Shown here: piece by piece, positions 1-5,933 of the stretch
How the letters are laid out: every line of letters begins with the position of its first letter
How positions within the stretch are numbered: position 1 is the stretch's first letter
Assembly (NCBI GenBank): GCA_017613995.1
Contig: JAGACT010000018.1
Location: forward strand, 1-6,758
DNA: 6,758 bases
Source of the DNA: Eubacteriaceae bacterium
GTDB lineage: Bacteria > Bacillota > Clostridia > Eubacteriales > Anaerofustaceae
Direction of reading: 5' to 3'
Position numbers and translations under genes: made by a program
Notes under the pieces: generated by a model
Seen by the model: only the letters and a program-made list of their open reading frames with translations
What the model was told of the DNA's origin: nothing
The model's database searches: none

Positions 1-9
1 AGCTCCCGT

Positions 10-180
10 CTACAGCCCCTTCAACAGTGTTGCAAGGAGGAGGACGGCGCCGCCTGCGAATTCAAGCCAGAAAGCGATGCCGGAAAGAGCTCCGACTACG
101 CCGATCTCGGCCAGCAGGCCCACGATGATAAGACAAAGTGCGATCAGAAATGAAACCTTTGTGGGTGCTGATAATTTCAT
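10..180 (-). CDS. Small two-helix membrane protein, 56 aa, function unknown
   Basis: A 56-codon reading frame runs from ATG at 178-180 to TAG at 10-12. An AGGAGG ribosome site lies 8 bases before the ATG, and a consensus promoter lies further upstream. The protein begins MKLSAPTKVS, followed by a hydrophobic helix at about residues 11-33 (FLIALCLIIVGLLAEIGVVG) and a second at about 36-53, and it ends in TLLKGL. The short N-terminus with a lysine and the two-helix hairpin suggest a small integral membrane protein. Short hydrophobic proteins with this MK-S-AP start and a (L)KGL end are familiar from clostridial genomes, but I know of no assigned function. It is transcribed in the same direction as the DUF218 gene at 276-1058, but its own promoter sits in the 95-base gap, so it need not depend on that gene. 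The RBS and promoter make it very likely real; its role is unknown. Confidence 0.8.
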   Translation of the reverse strand: MKLSAPTKVSFLIALCLIIVGLLAEIGVVGALSGIAFWLEFAGGAVLLLATLLKGL

Positions 181-215
181 GCAGGTCGCCTCCTTTCCTT
201 ATAAATTCCGTACAC

Positions 216-244
216 ATTATTGCACAATATTTATAACGTGTCAA
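216..244 (-). promoter_or_regulatory. Sigma-A promoter of the small membrane protein gene
   Basis: On the minus strand a perfect TTGACA (-35, 239-244) and AATAAT (-10, 216-221, 5 of 6 consensus bases) are separated by exactly 17 bases. The predicted transcript start near 209 gives a leader of about 29 bases holding the AGGAGG site of the gene at 10-180. The surrounding DNA is AT-rich, unlike the flanking coding sequence. Confidence 0.75.
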
Positions 245-275
245 TACAAAATTGAATGCAGACGGTCATACGGCC

Positions 276-1058
276 TCACGGCGCCACGGGCGCGGGCTTC
301 ATGATCCCCGTGAGCCTCAGAAGCAGCTTGACCGTGGCCATGGCCTCCCGGTACATGTCCGGCAGCAGGGCGAAGACCCTTACCCGGGATGGATATGCCG
401 AGATGTTTTCGAAGCCGGCCCAGCGGGCGTAGCACCAGGAACGGAAGATATGGTATCCGCAGGATATGATGACTATGGGTTCCTCTTCGGTATAACCGAG
501 CTCCCTCATGAGTTCCAGGGAGAGCTTCATGTTCTGTTCCGTGTTGACGCTCCTGGACTCGGGATATATCCTTTCAGGGGCTATGCCCCGCTGTGCCATG
601 TAATCTCCCATGGCCTCCCCCTGGGAGACATGGTCCTTTTCACCGGTGCCTCCGGTGGGGATAAGGATCCTCTCCGGGTCCTCCTTTGCCCAGAGATATC
701 CGGCGTCGCAGCGAAGGGACAGCTCCGGTCCCGGTACGTCGTCCACCAGGGAGGCTCCCAGCACCAGGCCGACCTTCTCGTCTCCGGAGAGCCTCAGGGC
801 CAGGCAGGCTCCGTAAAGGAACACGGTATACATCACAGTAAGGATGAAAAGCCCCATAAGCAGGATCTCGCATATCCTTTTGATCTTCCTTCCGGTAAAA
901 CGATTCGGCACAAGGACAAGAACAGAGGGGATCGACATGAAATACACGACGAAGTCCCCCGGATTGAAATAGCCTCCGAAAAGGTTCACCAGGGTGTTCG
1001 TGATCAAAAATGCTGCGAAGGCACAGGTTATGATCTTTTTCGCGCTCAAGTTATGCAT
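276..1058 (-). CDS. DUF218 (YdcF/SanA/ElyC-type) membrane-anchored protein
   Basis: A 260-residue protein with ATG at 1056-1058 and a GGAGG site 8 bases upstream. Three likely membrane helices lie at about residues 9-27, 34-51 and 64-87. The basic stretch NRFTGRKIKR between helices 2 and 3 suggests that loop is cytoplasmic, which would place the rest of the protein outside. The C-terminal part (about 96-255) is a DUF218 domain. It shows VGLVLGASL at 96-104, IPTGGTGE at 133-140, SQGEAM at 145-150 followed by DYMAQRGI, the ERIYPESRSVNTEQN block at 162-176, GYHIFRS at 201-207, and a closing YREAMATVKLLL. Order and spacing match the family, whose members (SanA, ElyC, YdcF) are linked to cell-envelope barrier function and peptidoglycan precursor metabolism; the enzymatic reaction is not firmly established. 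The family usually has SDxYHxxRA where this protein has SCGYHIFRS. The gene is divergent from the phosphoesterase gene, with 173 bases between the two starts. Confidence 0.9.
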   Translation of the reverse strand: MHNLSAKKIITCAFAAFLITNTLVNLFGGYFNPGDFVVYFMSIPSVLVLVPNRFTGRKIKRICEILLMGLFILTVMYTVFLYGACLALRLSGDEKVGLVLGASLVDDVPGPELSLRCDAGYLWAKEDPERILIPTGGTGEKDHVSQGEAMGDYMAQRGIAPERIYPESRSVNTEQNMKLSLELMRELGYTEEEPIVIISCGYHIFRSWCYARWAGFENISAYPSRVRVFALLPDMYREAMATVKLLLRLTGIMKPAPVAP

Positions 1059-1077
1059 GGGGTCCGCCTCCGGGATA

Positions 1078-1105
1078 ATGATACTCTATTTCATCCCGCT
1101 CGCAA
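1078..1105 (-). promoter_or_regulatory. Weak candidate promoter for the DUF218 gene
   Basis: On the minus strand, TTGCGA (1100-1105) and TATCAT (1078-1083) are 16 bases apart. Each half is an imperfect match. The predicted start near 1071 falls at the edge of the GGAGG ribosome site (1067-1071), which is unusually close. A promoter further up, in the AT-rich stretch 1120-1165, is equally possible. This is a candidate only. Confidence 0.3.
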
Positions 1106-1180
1106 AGAGGATAAGCGGGGCATCGAATTATTAATTGCCGGTTAATTATGGATAATTTATGGGATCTTCAAGGTTTTTGA

Positions 1181-1189
1181 TGGTATAGT
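1181..1189 (+). promoter_or_regulatory. Extended -10 promoter of the phosphoesterase gene
   Basis: TGGTATAGT is an extended -10 element: TG, one base, then TATAGT with 5 of 6 consensus bases. I find no good -35 at the right distance, which is tolerated when the TG extension is present. The predicted start is near 1196. That coincides with the upstream ATG at 1196 and so argues for the downstream ATG at 1232 as the real start codon. Confidence 0.45.
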
Positions 1190-1231
1190 CGAACCATGAA
1201 GAGCGTTTATTATCACCTCGGGGGCCCGAAG

Positions 1232-1921
1232 ATGAAACTGGCCCTGGTGAGCGACATACATGAAAGAAACATGAAAAAGGTCACGGGGATCCTCAGGGAG
1301 AATGATCCCGATATCATCTGCGTGGCGGGGGACATCATGCACAAGATGCACCATGACCGCCTGACACAGGGCGTCCTGGACACCTTCAGGGCCTTCGCGG
1401 ATACCGCCGACACGTATTTCAGCCTGGGAAACCATGAAAAGGAACTGGGGGAACGCTCCCTGGCACAGATATCGAAGACCGGAACTAAGGTGCTGGACAA
1501 CCGGTGGGTATCCCTGGGAGAGCACGTATTTCTCGGAGGCATGAGTTCCACCGGATACGAAAATCCCGACGGGATCAGAAGGCCCCATTTCTCGGACTTT
1601 CTTGACAGTTTCACATCCCTGTCCGGATACCGCATCCTCATGTGCCACCATCCGGAATACTACGAATGGTATCCGATAATAAAGAGCGCGGACCTGGTGC
1701 TGTCGGGCCATGCCCACGGAGGTCAGTGGAGGTTCTTCGGCAGGGGAGTATATGCACCGGGACAGGGGCTGTGGCCGAAGTACACTAAGGGCGTCTACGA
1801 CGGCCGTCTGGTGGTCAGCGCCGGCTGTTCCAACAGCACCACGCCTGTGCCGCGGCTTTTCAATCCCTCTGAAGTGGTTTTTGTCAGTCTCGATGAACAA
1901 AACCCACTTGTGAAAACCTGA
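1232..1921 (+). CDS. Calcineurin-like metallophosphoesterase, YkuE type
   Basis: A 229-residue cytosolic protein with the full metallophosphoesterase signature: SDIH (D8, H10), AGDI (D34), GNHE (N67, H68), CHHPE (H139) and GHAHGGQ (H160, H162). These residues bind the two catalytic metal ions. The GHAHGGQ form and the closing segment GRLVVSAGCSNSTTPVPRLF are typical of the YkuE-like branch, whose members hydrolyse phosphoesters or phosphoanhydrides; the substrate here cannot be told from sequence. I chose ATG 1232 over the in-frame ATG 1196 for three reasons: the first strand of the fold starts directly at MKLALVSDIH; a G-run (1220-1224) sits 7 bases upstream as a modest ribosome site; and the likely transcript begins at about 1196. 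There is no signal peptide or membrane segment, unlike YkuE members that carry one. The gene has no terminator of its own, and the next promoter overlaps its 3' end. Confidence 0.92.
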   Translation: MKLALVSDIHERNMKKVTGILRENDPDIICVAGDIMHKMHHDRLTQGVLDTFRAFADTADTYFSLGNHEKELGERSLAQISKTGTKVLDNRWVSLGEHVFLGGMSSTGYENPDGIRRPHFSDFLDSFTSLSGYRILMCHHPEYYEWYPIIKSADLVLSGHAHGGQWRFFGRGVYAPGQGLWPKYTKGVYDGRLVVSAGCSNSTTPVPRLFNPSEVVFVSLDEQNPLVKT

Positions 1922-1936
1922 CAGTCGGTGTATAAT
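1908..1936 (+). promoter_or_regulatory. Sigma-A promoter of the TerD-like/lipoprotein unit
   Basis: TTGTGA (-35, 1908-1913) and a perfect TATAAT (-10, 1931-1936) are separated by 17 bases. The -35 lies inside the last codons of the phosphoesterase gene, whose stop codon is 1919-1921. The predicted start near 1943 gives a leader of about 85 bases before the TTG start at 2028. It also excludes an in-frame ATG at 1941, which would lie at or before the transcript start. Confidence 0.75.
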
Positions 1937-1958
1937 AACAATGGTCGTACGGCAGCTA

Positions 1959-1993
1959 GCCGGGTTTACTTCTTCTCATGGTTTTAATCCGGC
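1959..1993 (+). other. Hairpin in the 5' leader of the TerD-like gene
   Basis: GCCGGGTT (1959-1966) can pair with AATCCGGC (1986-1993) to form an 8-base-pair stem (7 Watson-Crick pairs and one G-U) around a 19-base loop. It lies between the predicted transcript start (about 1943) and the ribosome site at 2017-2021. A T6 run (2011-2016) follows, but about 17 bases after the stem, so this is not a standard terminator. A leader structure affecting stability or translation is possible but unproven. Confidence 0.4.
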
Positions 1994-2016
1994 AATATCG
2001 TCTGCGGCCATTTTTT

Positions 2017-2021
2017 GGAGG
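2017..2021 (+). promoter_or_regulatory. Ribosome binding site that fixes a TTG start
   Basis: GGAGG lies 6 bases before TTG at 2028-2030. No comparable site precedes the in-frame ATG at 1941. This supports the TTG as start codon and removes 29 residues from the longest possible frame. Confidence 0.8.
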
Positions 2022-2027
2022 CGTACA

Positions 2028-4082
2028 TTGAAGGATATCTACAGAAACTATCTTTTCACGAAGGGCATACTTGTCAGCGACGGGGCTCCGGAGCCCAGGG
2101 AAGCCTTCGAGACCCTGTTCTCCCTGGCCCGCTACTTTGCCATCAGGGTCACCGACGGCGCCGTGCTGGCCAGAAGGGAGCATATATCCTACTGCCAGAA
2201 GATGCTGGGGATAAGCGTTCCCGAGCCTTTCTACCGCCATTTCCCCGACAGCGTCAGACAGCTCAGCAGCGACCAGCTCCTGTTCGACCAGGTGCTGCAT
2301 TATGTCCGGACCTACGGCCTGGGTGACTTCTCCGAGCCCGGACATTCCGTTCTGGAGGAATCCATCGAAAGAGACGCTTTCCGGGAAGACGTGGAGCCGA
2401 AGGAATTTATCATAATCGACGGGAAAGCGGCGGCAGAGAAGCTCCGTGAGACCGCATCCTCCCTTATGGATTCATCGAGGCCCCTTTCCGACTCCCAGTA
2501 CCAGCTGGTGCTTTCTCTTATCAGGGAAGGCCTTTTCAAACCCGGGAGCATAGCTTCAAAGAATACGGCGGTAATGCTGATGAACGACACCAGGGATCTG
2601 TCCTATGCCCGATATATGAGCCTTTCCGACGTTATCCGTGCCGTAACGGATCTGAACTACCGGGAGTACGGCAGCGAGGACATAAGGAAACTCAACCTGA
2701 AAAACCGGGACAGGCGTTATGTCGCTTCTCTGATCGACGAACTGATCAGAAGCGGCAGGATCGATACCGAAGACTGCTTCGAGAAGAGGGACCGCTGGGC
2801 AGGACTGCTGCATCACATCCATTACAGAGCCTTCGACGAAGCAGGCGAGAAATTCGTCAATGCCATAAGGGGAGGGGAGAACGTCTCCGTATATTCCGCC
2901 TTCGAAAAGGCGATGGCGCAGGGTGACATCCGCAAAGCCTGCGATATCCTCAGGGAGAGGAAGGGACCGGGTGAGGTCCTCAGAAAGCTCGACTATATGG
3001 TGTCCCGCTCTGCGGATCCCTCGGACACGGATTACATCCTGGAATGCGCCGATACCTCGAACCTGCTGATCCTTATACAGCTGATGGTGCGTTACGGCAT
3101 ACGCTATCCCCTCAGGAGGAGGGTGTTTGCCTTTACGCGTTTCGGTCAGAGCACGGTCCACCAGGAGACGGAGGACGAAATGAACGCCAGAAAGAGCGTT
3201 CTGAGCCTGGGACAGCAGCAGTATCTGTCGGAACGGATCACCCGCAGGTTCAGGGATGCCATCGGAGGCCGCCTCGGCAGGGTATACATAGATCCCGCCA
3301 TGAAGGACGTGGGACTTCCCCTGGCCCAGGCGTCCCAGCAGGGAGGCTACGGGGTCATGAACACCTCCAGCCGCATACATCTGCCGGAAGGCAAAAAGAT
3401 AAGGGCCTTTACGTACTGGGAAAAGGTCAACGACATAGACCTTTCCGTAATCGGCCTCACCGAAAACGGGGACCAGGTCGAATTCTCCTGGAGGACCATG
3501 GCGGACAATCAGTCCGATGCCGTGACGTATTCCGGGGACCAGACCAGCGGCTACAAGGGCGGCAGCGAGTACTACGACATAGATCCGGATTCCGTCAGGA
3601 TCCGGTATCCGTCTCTTCGGTACATGGTGTTCTGCGACAACGTGTATTCACAGATGAACTTCTCGGAGTGCGTCTGCACCGCGGGATACATGCTGAGGGA
3701 CAGACGCGACAGCGGCGAAGTGTTCGAGCCCCGTACGGTGAAAAGCTCATTTGCCATAAACTGCGAATCCACCTTCGCGTACCTGTTCGCCCTGGACCTG
3801 GAGAGAATGGATTTCGTGTGGCTCAACATGGCGAGAAGCGGTTCCGAACATGTAGCGGGCCGCAGCTCACTGTTCTATCTGGTGCGCTACATCAACACCA
3901 CCGACATAATAAACATGCACAGCTTCTTCGCCGATGCCGCCACGGAGATCTGCGACAGCCCGCAGGACGCGGAAGTGATCGTTTCGGACAGTGTTCCGGC
4001 ATCCCGGCCCGGTCAGATCATCGTAAGAAGCACCGATTCCGAAAAGGTTATGGCTCTTATGAGCGGCAAAAAACTGTTTTAG
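2028..4082 (+). CDS. Large cytosolic protein with C-terminal TerD-like domain
   Basis: A 684-residue protein from TTG (read as Met) to TAG. There is no signal peptide or membrane helix. Residues about 1-400 are mostly helical and charged and have no domain I can name. They include VPEPFYRHFPDSVRQLSS at 64-81, which resembles the segment before the RING-like zinc finger in MXAN_6230/SCO0930 family proteins, but the cysteine cluster is absent here. Residues about 416-631 align by motif with TerD: RIHLPEGKKIRAFTYW (449-464); NDIDLS (468-473), in the place of TerD DLDASA; SGDQTSGYKGGSEYYDID (502-519), in the place of HTGDNLTGxGxGDDE; then QMNFSECVCTAGYMLRD and DSGEVFEP, matching the QNF...TGxE region; and ALDLERMDFVWLNM, like the closing strand. 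TerD proteins bind calcium and are linked to tellurite, phage and stress tolerance. Two of the acidic residues of GDDE are replaced here (GGSE). The gene is first in a two-gene unit with a lipoprotein. The TerD assignment is by eye; the cellular role is unknown. Confidence 0.7.
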   Translation: MKDIYRNYLFTKGILVSDGAPEPREAFETLFSLARYFAIRVTDGAVLARREHISYCQKMLGISVPEPFYRHFPDSVRQLSSDQLLFDQVLHYVRTYGLGDFSEPGHSVLEESIERDAFREDVEPKEFIIIDGKAAAEKLRETASSLMDSSRPLSDSQYQLVLSLIREGLFKPGSIASKNTAVMLMNDTRDLSYARYMSLSDVIRAVTDLNYREYGSEDIRKLNLKNRDRRYVASLIDELIRSGRIDTEDCFEKRDRWAGLLHHIHYRAFDEAGEKFVNAIRGGENVSVYSAFEKAMAQGDIRKACDILRERKGPGEVLRKLDYMVSRSADPSDTDYILECADTSNLLILIQLMVRYGIRYPLRRRVFAFTRFGQSTVHQETEDEMNARKSVLSLGQQQYLSERITRRFRDAIGGRLGRVYIDPAMKDVGLPLAQASQQGGYGVMNTSSRIHLPEGKKIRAFTYWEKVNDIDLSVIGLTENGDQVEFSWRTMADNQSDAVTYSGDQTSGYKGGSEYYDIDPDSVRIRYPSLRYMVFCDNVYSQMNFSECVCTAGYMLRDRRDSGEVFEPRTVKSSFAINCESTFAYLFALDLERMDFVWLNMARSGSEHVAGRSSLFYLVRYINTTDIINMHSFFADAATEICDSPQDAEVIVSDSVPASRPGQIIVRSTDSEKVMALMSGKKLF

Positions 4083-4090
4083 AAAGGTGA
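4083..4090 (+). promoter_or_regulatory. Ribosome binding site for the lipoprotein TTG start
   Basis: AAAGGTGA, directly after the TAG of the preceding gene, matches the anti-Shine-Dalgarno sequence (AGGTGA-like) and ends 4 bases before TTG at 4095-4097. It supports TTG as start codon and coupling with the upstream gene. Confidence 0.65.
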
Positions 4091-4094
4091 ACAA

Positions 4095-4892
4095 TTGAGA
4101 AAAGGACCTTTTATCAGATTCATATGCCTTATGGCGGCCCTTGTGATGATCTTCTCCTTCGCGTCCTGCGGGAAGAAGGAGGAAGGGGGAGGGAGCGCCC
4201 AGAACGATCCCCAGCAGCCTTCCCAGAGCAGGCCCGAATATTACTGGGACACCCATGAATCCACCGAGATGCCCTACAAGGGCTCCACGAGATACATGAT
4301 CTACTCATCCTACGCCTCGGTGCAGCAAAAGAGCTTCATAATCGCTTCCGACGAGACGGGGGCGTCCATCGCGTACATTGCGTCCCTGTTTACGGACACC
4401 TACGGCGAGATGAAGGACGTGTACAACGACAGCGAATACGTCACATGGTTCGTGGAAAGCAAGGCGGATATGGGATCGGACCCCAGGGGACAGAAGCTCA
4501 ATATAAGATGCACGTTCTACGACTACGACAAGGCCACCGTGGAGATGAGGCTGTCGGCCTTCCTCGAGGATCTGGACGAGGATCTTGATGGAAAGATAAT
4601 CGAAGGAACCTTCTTTACCACGGCTCTCAGGAGCGCAGGCGACTCCGGCTACACTGCCAAGTACGTAAGGGCCCAGTACGAGAAGGAAACTCCTCTGCCC
4701 GACGGCACCACCGTAAGGCAGTACTGTCAGTGCTACAAGGCCTACATGCCCTTCGAAGCCCCCAGCGGGAAGACCGTATACGTGGAAGTGGAGATCAGCG
4801 AAGTCAGAAACGATCCCGCGGATCTTTCCGACAAGACCATCCTGAACTTCGTCTTCGACAGGGTCCATATCGGGAAAAGCCCCCAGAACTGA
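4095..4892 (+). CDS. Lipoprotein of unknown function with a DxDxDG loop
   Basis: A 265-residue protein from TTG to TGA at 4890-4892. Residues 1-24 form a lipoprotein signal: basic start (RKGPFIR), a hydrophobic core, and the lipobox FASC with Cys25 as the expected lipidated residue. Phe at -3 is less usual than Leu. A flexible linker rich in Gly, Gln, Pro and Ser (about 26-48) leads to a surface domain (about 49-265) that I do not recognise. That domain contains aromatic-rich segments (RYMIYSSYAS, TFYDYDKATVEMR) and an acidic loop, DEDLDGKI, at 161-168. The loop matches the first eight positions of an EF-hand/dockerin calcium loop (D1, D3, D5, G6, I8) but lacks the usual acidic residue at position 12. 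The gene starts 12 bases after the TerD-like gene with no promoter or terminator between them, so the two are almost certainly co-transcribed. A strong hairpin terminator follows at 4919. The lipoprotein call is firm; the function is unknown. Confidence 0.85.
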   Translation: MRKGPFIRFICLMAALVMIFSFASCGKKEEGGGSAQNDPQQPSQSRPEYYWDTHESTEMPYKGSTRYMIYSSYASVQQKSFIIASDETGASIAYIASLFTDTYGEMKDVYNDSEYVTWFVESKADMGSDPRGQKLNIRCTFYDYDKATVEMRLSAFLEDLDEDLDGKIIEGTFFTTALRSAGDSGYTAKYVRAQYEKETPLPDGTTVRQYCQCYKAYMPFEAPSGKTVYVEVEISEVRNDPADLSDKTILNFVFDRVHIGKSPQN

Positions 4893-4918
4893 GAAAACGG
4901 ATCAAAAGCTATCAAAAA

Positions 4919-4962
4919 GGACATGAACCGGGATCTTTACCGGATCATGTCCCTGTTTTTTT
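4919..4962. terminator. Bidirectional intrinsic terminator between convergent genes
   Basis: GGACATGAACCGG (4919-4931) pairs with CCGGATCATGTCC (4940-4952) as a 13-position stem with one A-A mismatch and an 8-base loop. On the plus strand a T7 run follows (4956-4962), ending the lipoprotein transcript. On the minus strand the A5 before the stem (4914-4918) becomes a T5 run, so the same hairpin can end the GHMP kinase transcript, whose stop codon is at 4972-4974. Confidence 0.92.
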
Positions 4963-4971
4963 GAAACTGTA

Positions 4972-5844
4972 TCATACCGACTCGTCGCAGACGATGCCGG
5001 AATTGCATACCGTGGTGCTCTTTACCGCGGCAGCGATATCCGACTTCGACAGGGCGCTTCTGATCTTTCTTGCCTGCTCCTCGTCGCCGCTAACGGCCGC
5101 CATGGCGGGGCCGTCGCCGCAGACGAACACTCCCAGGGCTCCCGCGTCGGTGCAGATCTTTCTTATCTCCTCTGCTTCCCTGATGCTGCCCGAGGGATCG
5201 AAGACGCCGGATCCGTCGAAGGACTGCTTCACCAGGCGGCTCTGGCCCGAGGTGAGCCCGAGAGTGAAGAGGTTCGAGAGGGCCGCGGCTTCGCTGTATG
5301 TATCGTAGGATATCTCTCCGGTGCGGGAAGAATCGGCCCTGGACTGGGGCACCTTGTAATCCGGGATGATGAGAGTGAACACGTAGGGATGGTTCACGTT
5401 CACCTTTGTGACTGTTCCGGATCCGTCCTTTATCACCAGCCCTCCGTAGAGGTTGGCTTCCAGGTTCTCGTCATCGGGGTACAGCATCCTGGCGGTCCTG
5501 AGGATGTCGCCTTTTTTGAGGCCCATTCCGTTGAAGAGGTACGCCAGCATCACTCCCGCGTTGACGCAGGAGGCGCTGGAGCCCAGGCCTCTGGACATGG
5601 GTATCGCGGTCTTCACGGACAGCCTGAGGCCCAAAGGGCGCTTTCCGATAATGTCGCAGGCGTCGTACATGCTCTTTACGATAAGGTTCGCGCGGTTGCG
5701 GATGGTGTCCGCGTGGTTGTTTATTACTATGGCTCCGTCGAATTCCTCAGCGGTGATCTCGTTTGCGAGGTCGAAGGCCAGGGATATGCGGTCGATCCTG
5801 GAGTTGACGCTGACGGCGGATGCCGGTGTTAGTATCCTGTACAT
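4972..5844 (-). CDS. GHMP kinase, probable divergent homoserine kinase
   Basis: A 290-residue protein from ATG at 5842-5844, with AAAGGAG 8 bases upstream, to TGA at 4972-4974. The GHMP phosphate-binding motif is clear: IPMSRGLGSSASC at 81-93. This P-x3-GLGSS form is that of homoserine kinase, which converts homoserine to O-phosphohomoserine in threonine synthesis. The C-terminal GALGVFVCGDGPAMA (235-249) matches the GALGxxLSGAGPT motif, and the middle (IIPDYKVPQSRA, then a run ending LTSG at 197-200) also follows homoserine kinase order. Two family motifs are degenerate. The N-terminal PATSANLGPGFD is replaced by TPASAVSVNSRID (6-18). EGHPDN is replaced by a PDDEN segment (123-127) before LYGGL. 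The length is normal. It may be a diverged ThrB or a GHMP kinase with another small-molecule substrate. No other threonine genes are in the window. The frame stays open upstream across the tRNA gene, but the RBS and promoter place the start at 5844. Confidence 0.75.
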   Translation of the reverse strand: MYRILTPASAVSVNSRIDRISLAFDLANEITAEEFDGAIVINNHADTIRNRANLIVKSMYDACDIIGKRPLGLRLSVKTAIPMSRGLGSSASCVNAGVMLAYLFNGMGLKKGDILRTARMLYPDDENLEANLYGGLVIKDGSGTVTKVNVNHPYVFTLIIPDYKVPQSRADSSRTGEISYDTYSEAAALSNLFTLGLTSGQSRLVKQSFDGSGVFDPSGSIREAEEIRKICTDAGALGVFVCGDGPAMAAVSGDEEQARKIRSALSKSDIAAAVKSTTVCNSGIVCDESV

Positions 5845-5868
5845 GATCGTTGCTCCTTTAACAGGTGT

Positions 5869-5897
5869 ATTATAACGCTTTGAAGCCAAAAAGTAAA
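5869..5897 (-). promoter_or_regulatory. Sigma-A promoter of the GHMP kinase gene
   Basis: On the minus strand, TTTACT (-35, 5892-5897; 4 of 6 bases) and a perfect TATAAT (-10, 5869-5874) are 17 bases apart. The predicted start near 5862 leaves a short leader of about 18 bases containing the AAAGGAG site. The -35 overlaps the T-rich tail of the hairpin downstream of tRNA-Trp. Confidence 0.65.
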
Positions 5898-5918
5898 ATA
5901 TCCCGCGTCGGGGCGGGA
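5886..5918 (-). terminator. Probable terminator of tRNA-Trp
   Basis: TCCCGC (5901-5906) and GCGGGA (5913-5918) form a 6-base-pair GC-rich stem with a 6-base loop. Read on the minus strand it is followed by TATTTTACTTTTT, an interrupted T-tract. It lies 15 bases after the tRNA CCA end. The stem is short, so some read-through into the kinase gene is likely. A T7 run directly after the CCA (5927-5933) may also help 3' processing or release. Confidence 0.5.
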
Positions 5919-5933
5919 AACAGGGTAAAAAAA

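Noticed and set aside
1095..1119. CCCGCT/AGCGGG inverted repeat in the divergent intergenic region
   Set aside because: The loop is 13 bases and no T-tract follows on either strand, so it is not a terminator. It resembles no operator I can name and may be chance.
252..1145. 297-codon plus-strand frame opposite the DUF218 gene
   Set aside because: The translation lacks any family motif and is an antisense shadow of a gene with clear DUF218 motifs, an RBS and membrane helices.
1120..1160. AT-rich stretch with repeated TTAATT/AATTAT words, considered as an operator or origin element
   Set aside because: The repeats are short and imperfect and can be explained by base composition in a promoter region.
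1196..1231. Upstream ATG for the phosphoesterase, adding 12 residues
   Set aside because: It coincides with the predicted transcript start, has no ribosome site, and adds residues ahead of the first strand of the fold.
1941..2027. Upstream ATG for the TerD-like gene, adding 29 residues
   Set aside because: It lies at the predicted transcription start and has no ribosome site, whereas TTG 2028 has GGAGG at 6 bases.
3044..4090. 348-codon plus-strand frame overlapping the TerD-like gene
   Set aside because: It is an arginine- and glutamine-rich out-of-frame translation without a ribosome site. The other frame carries the coherent TerD motifs.
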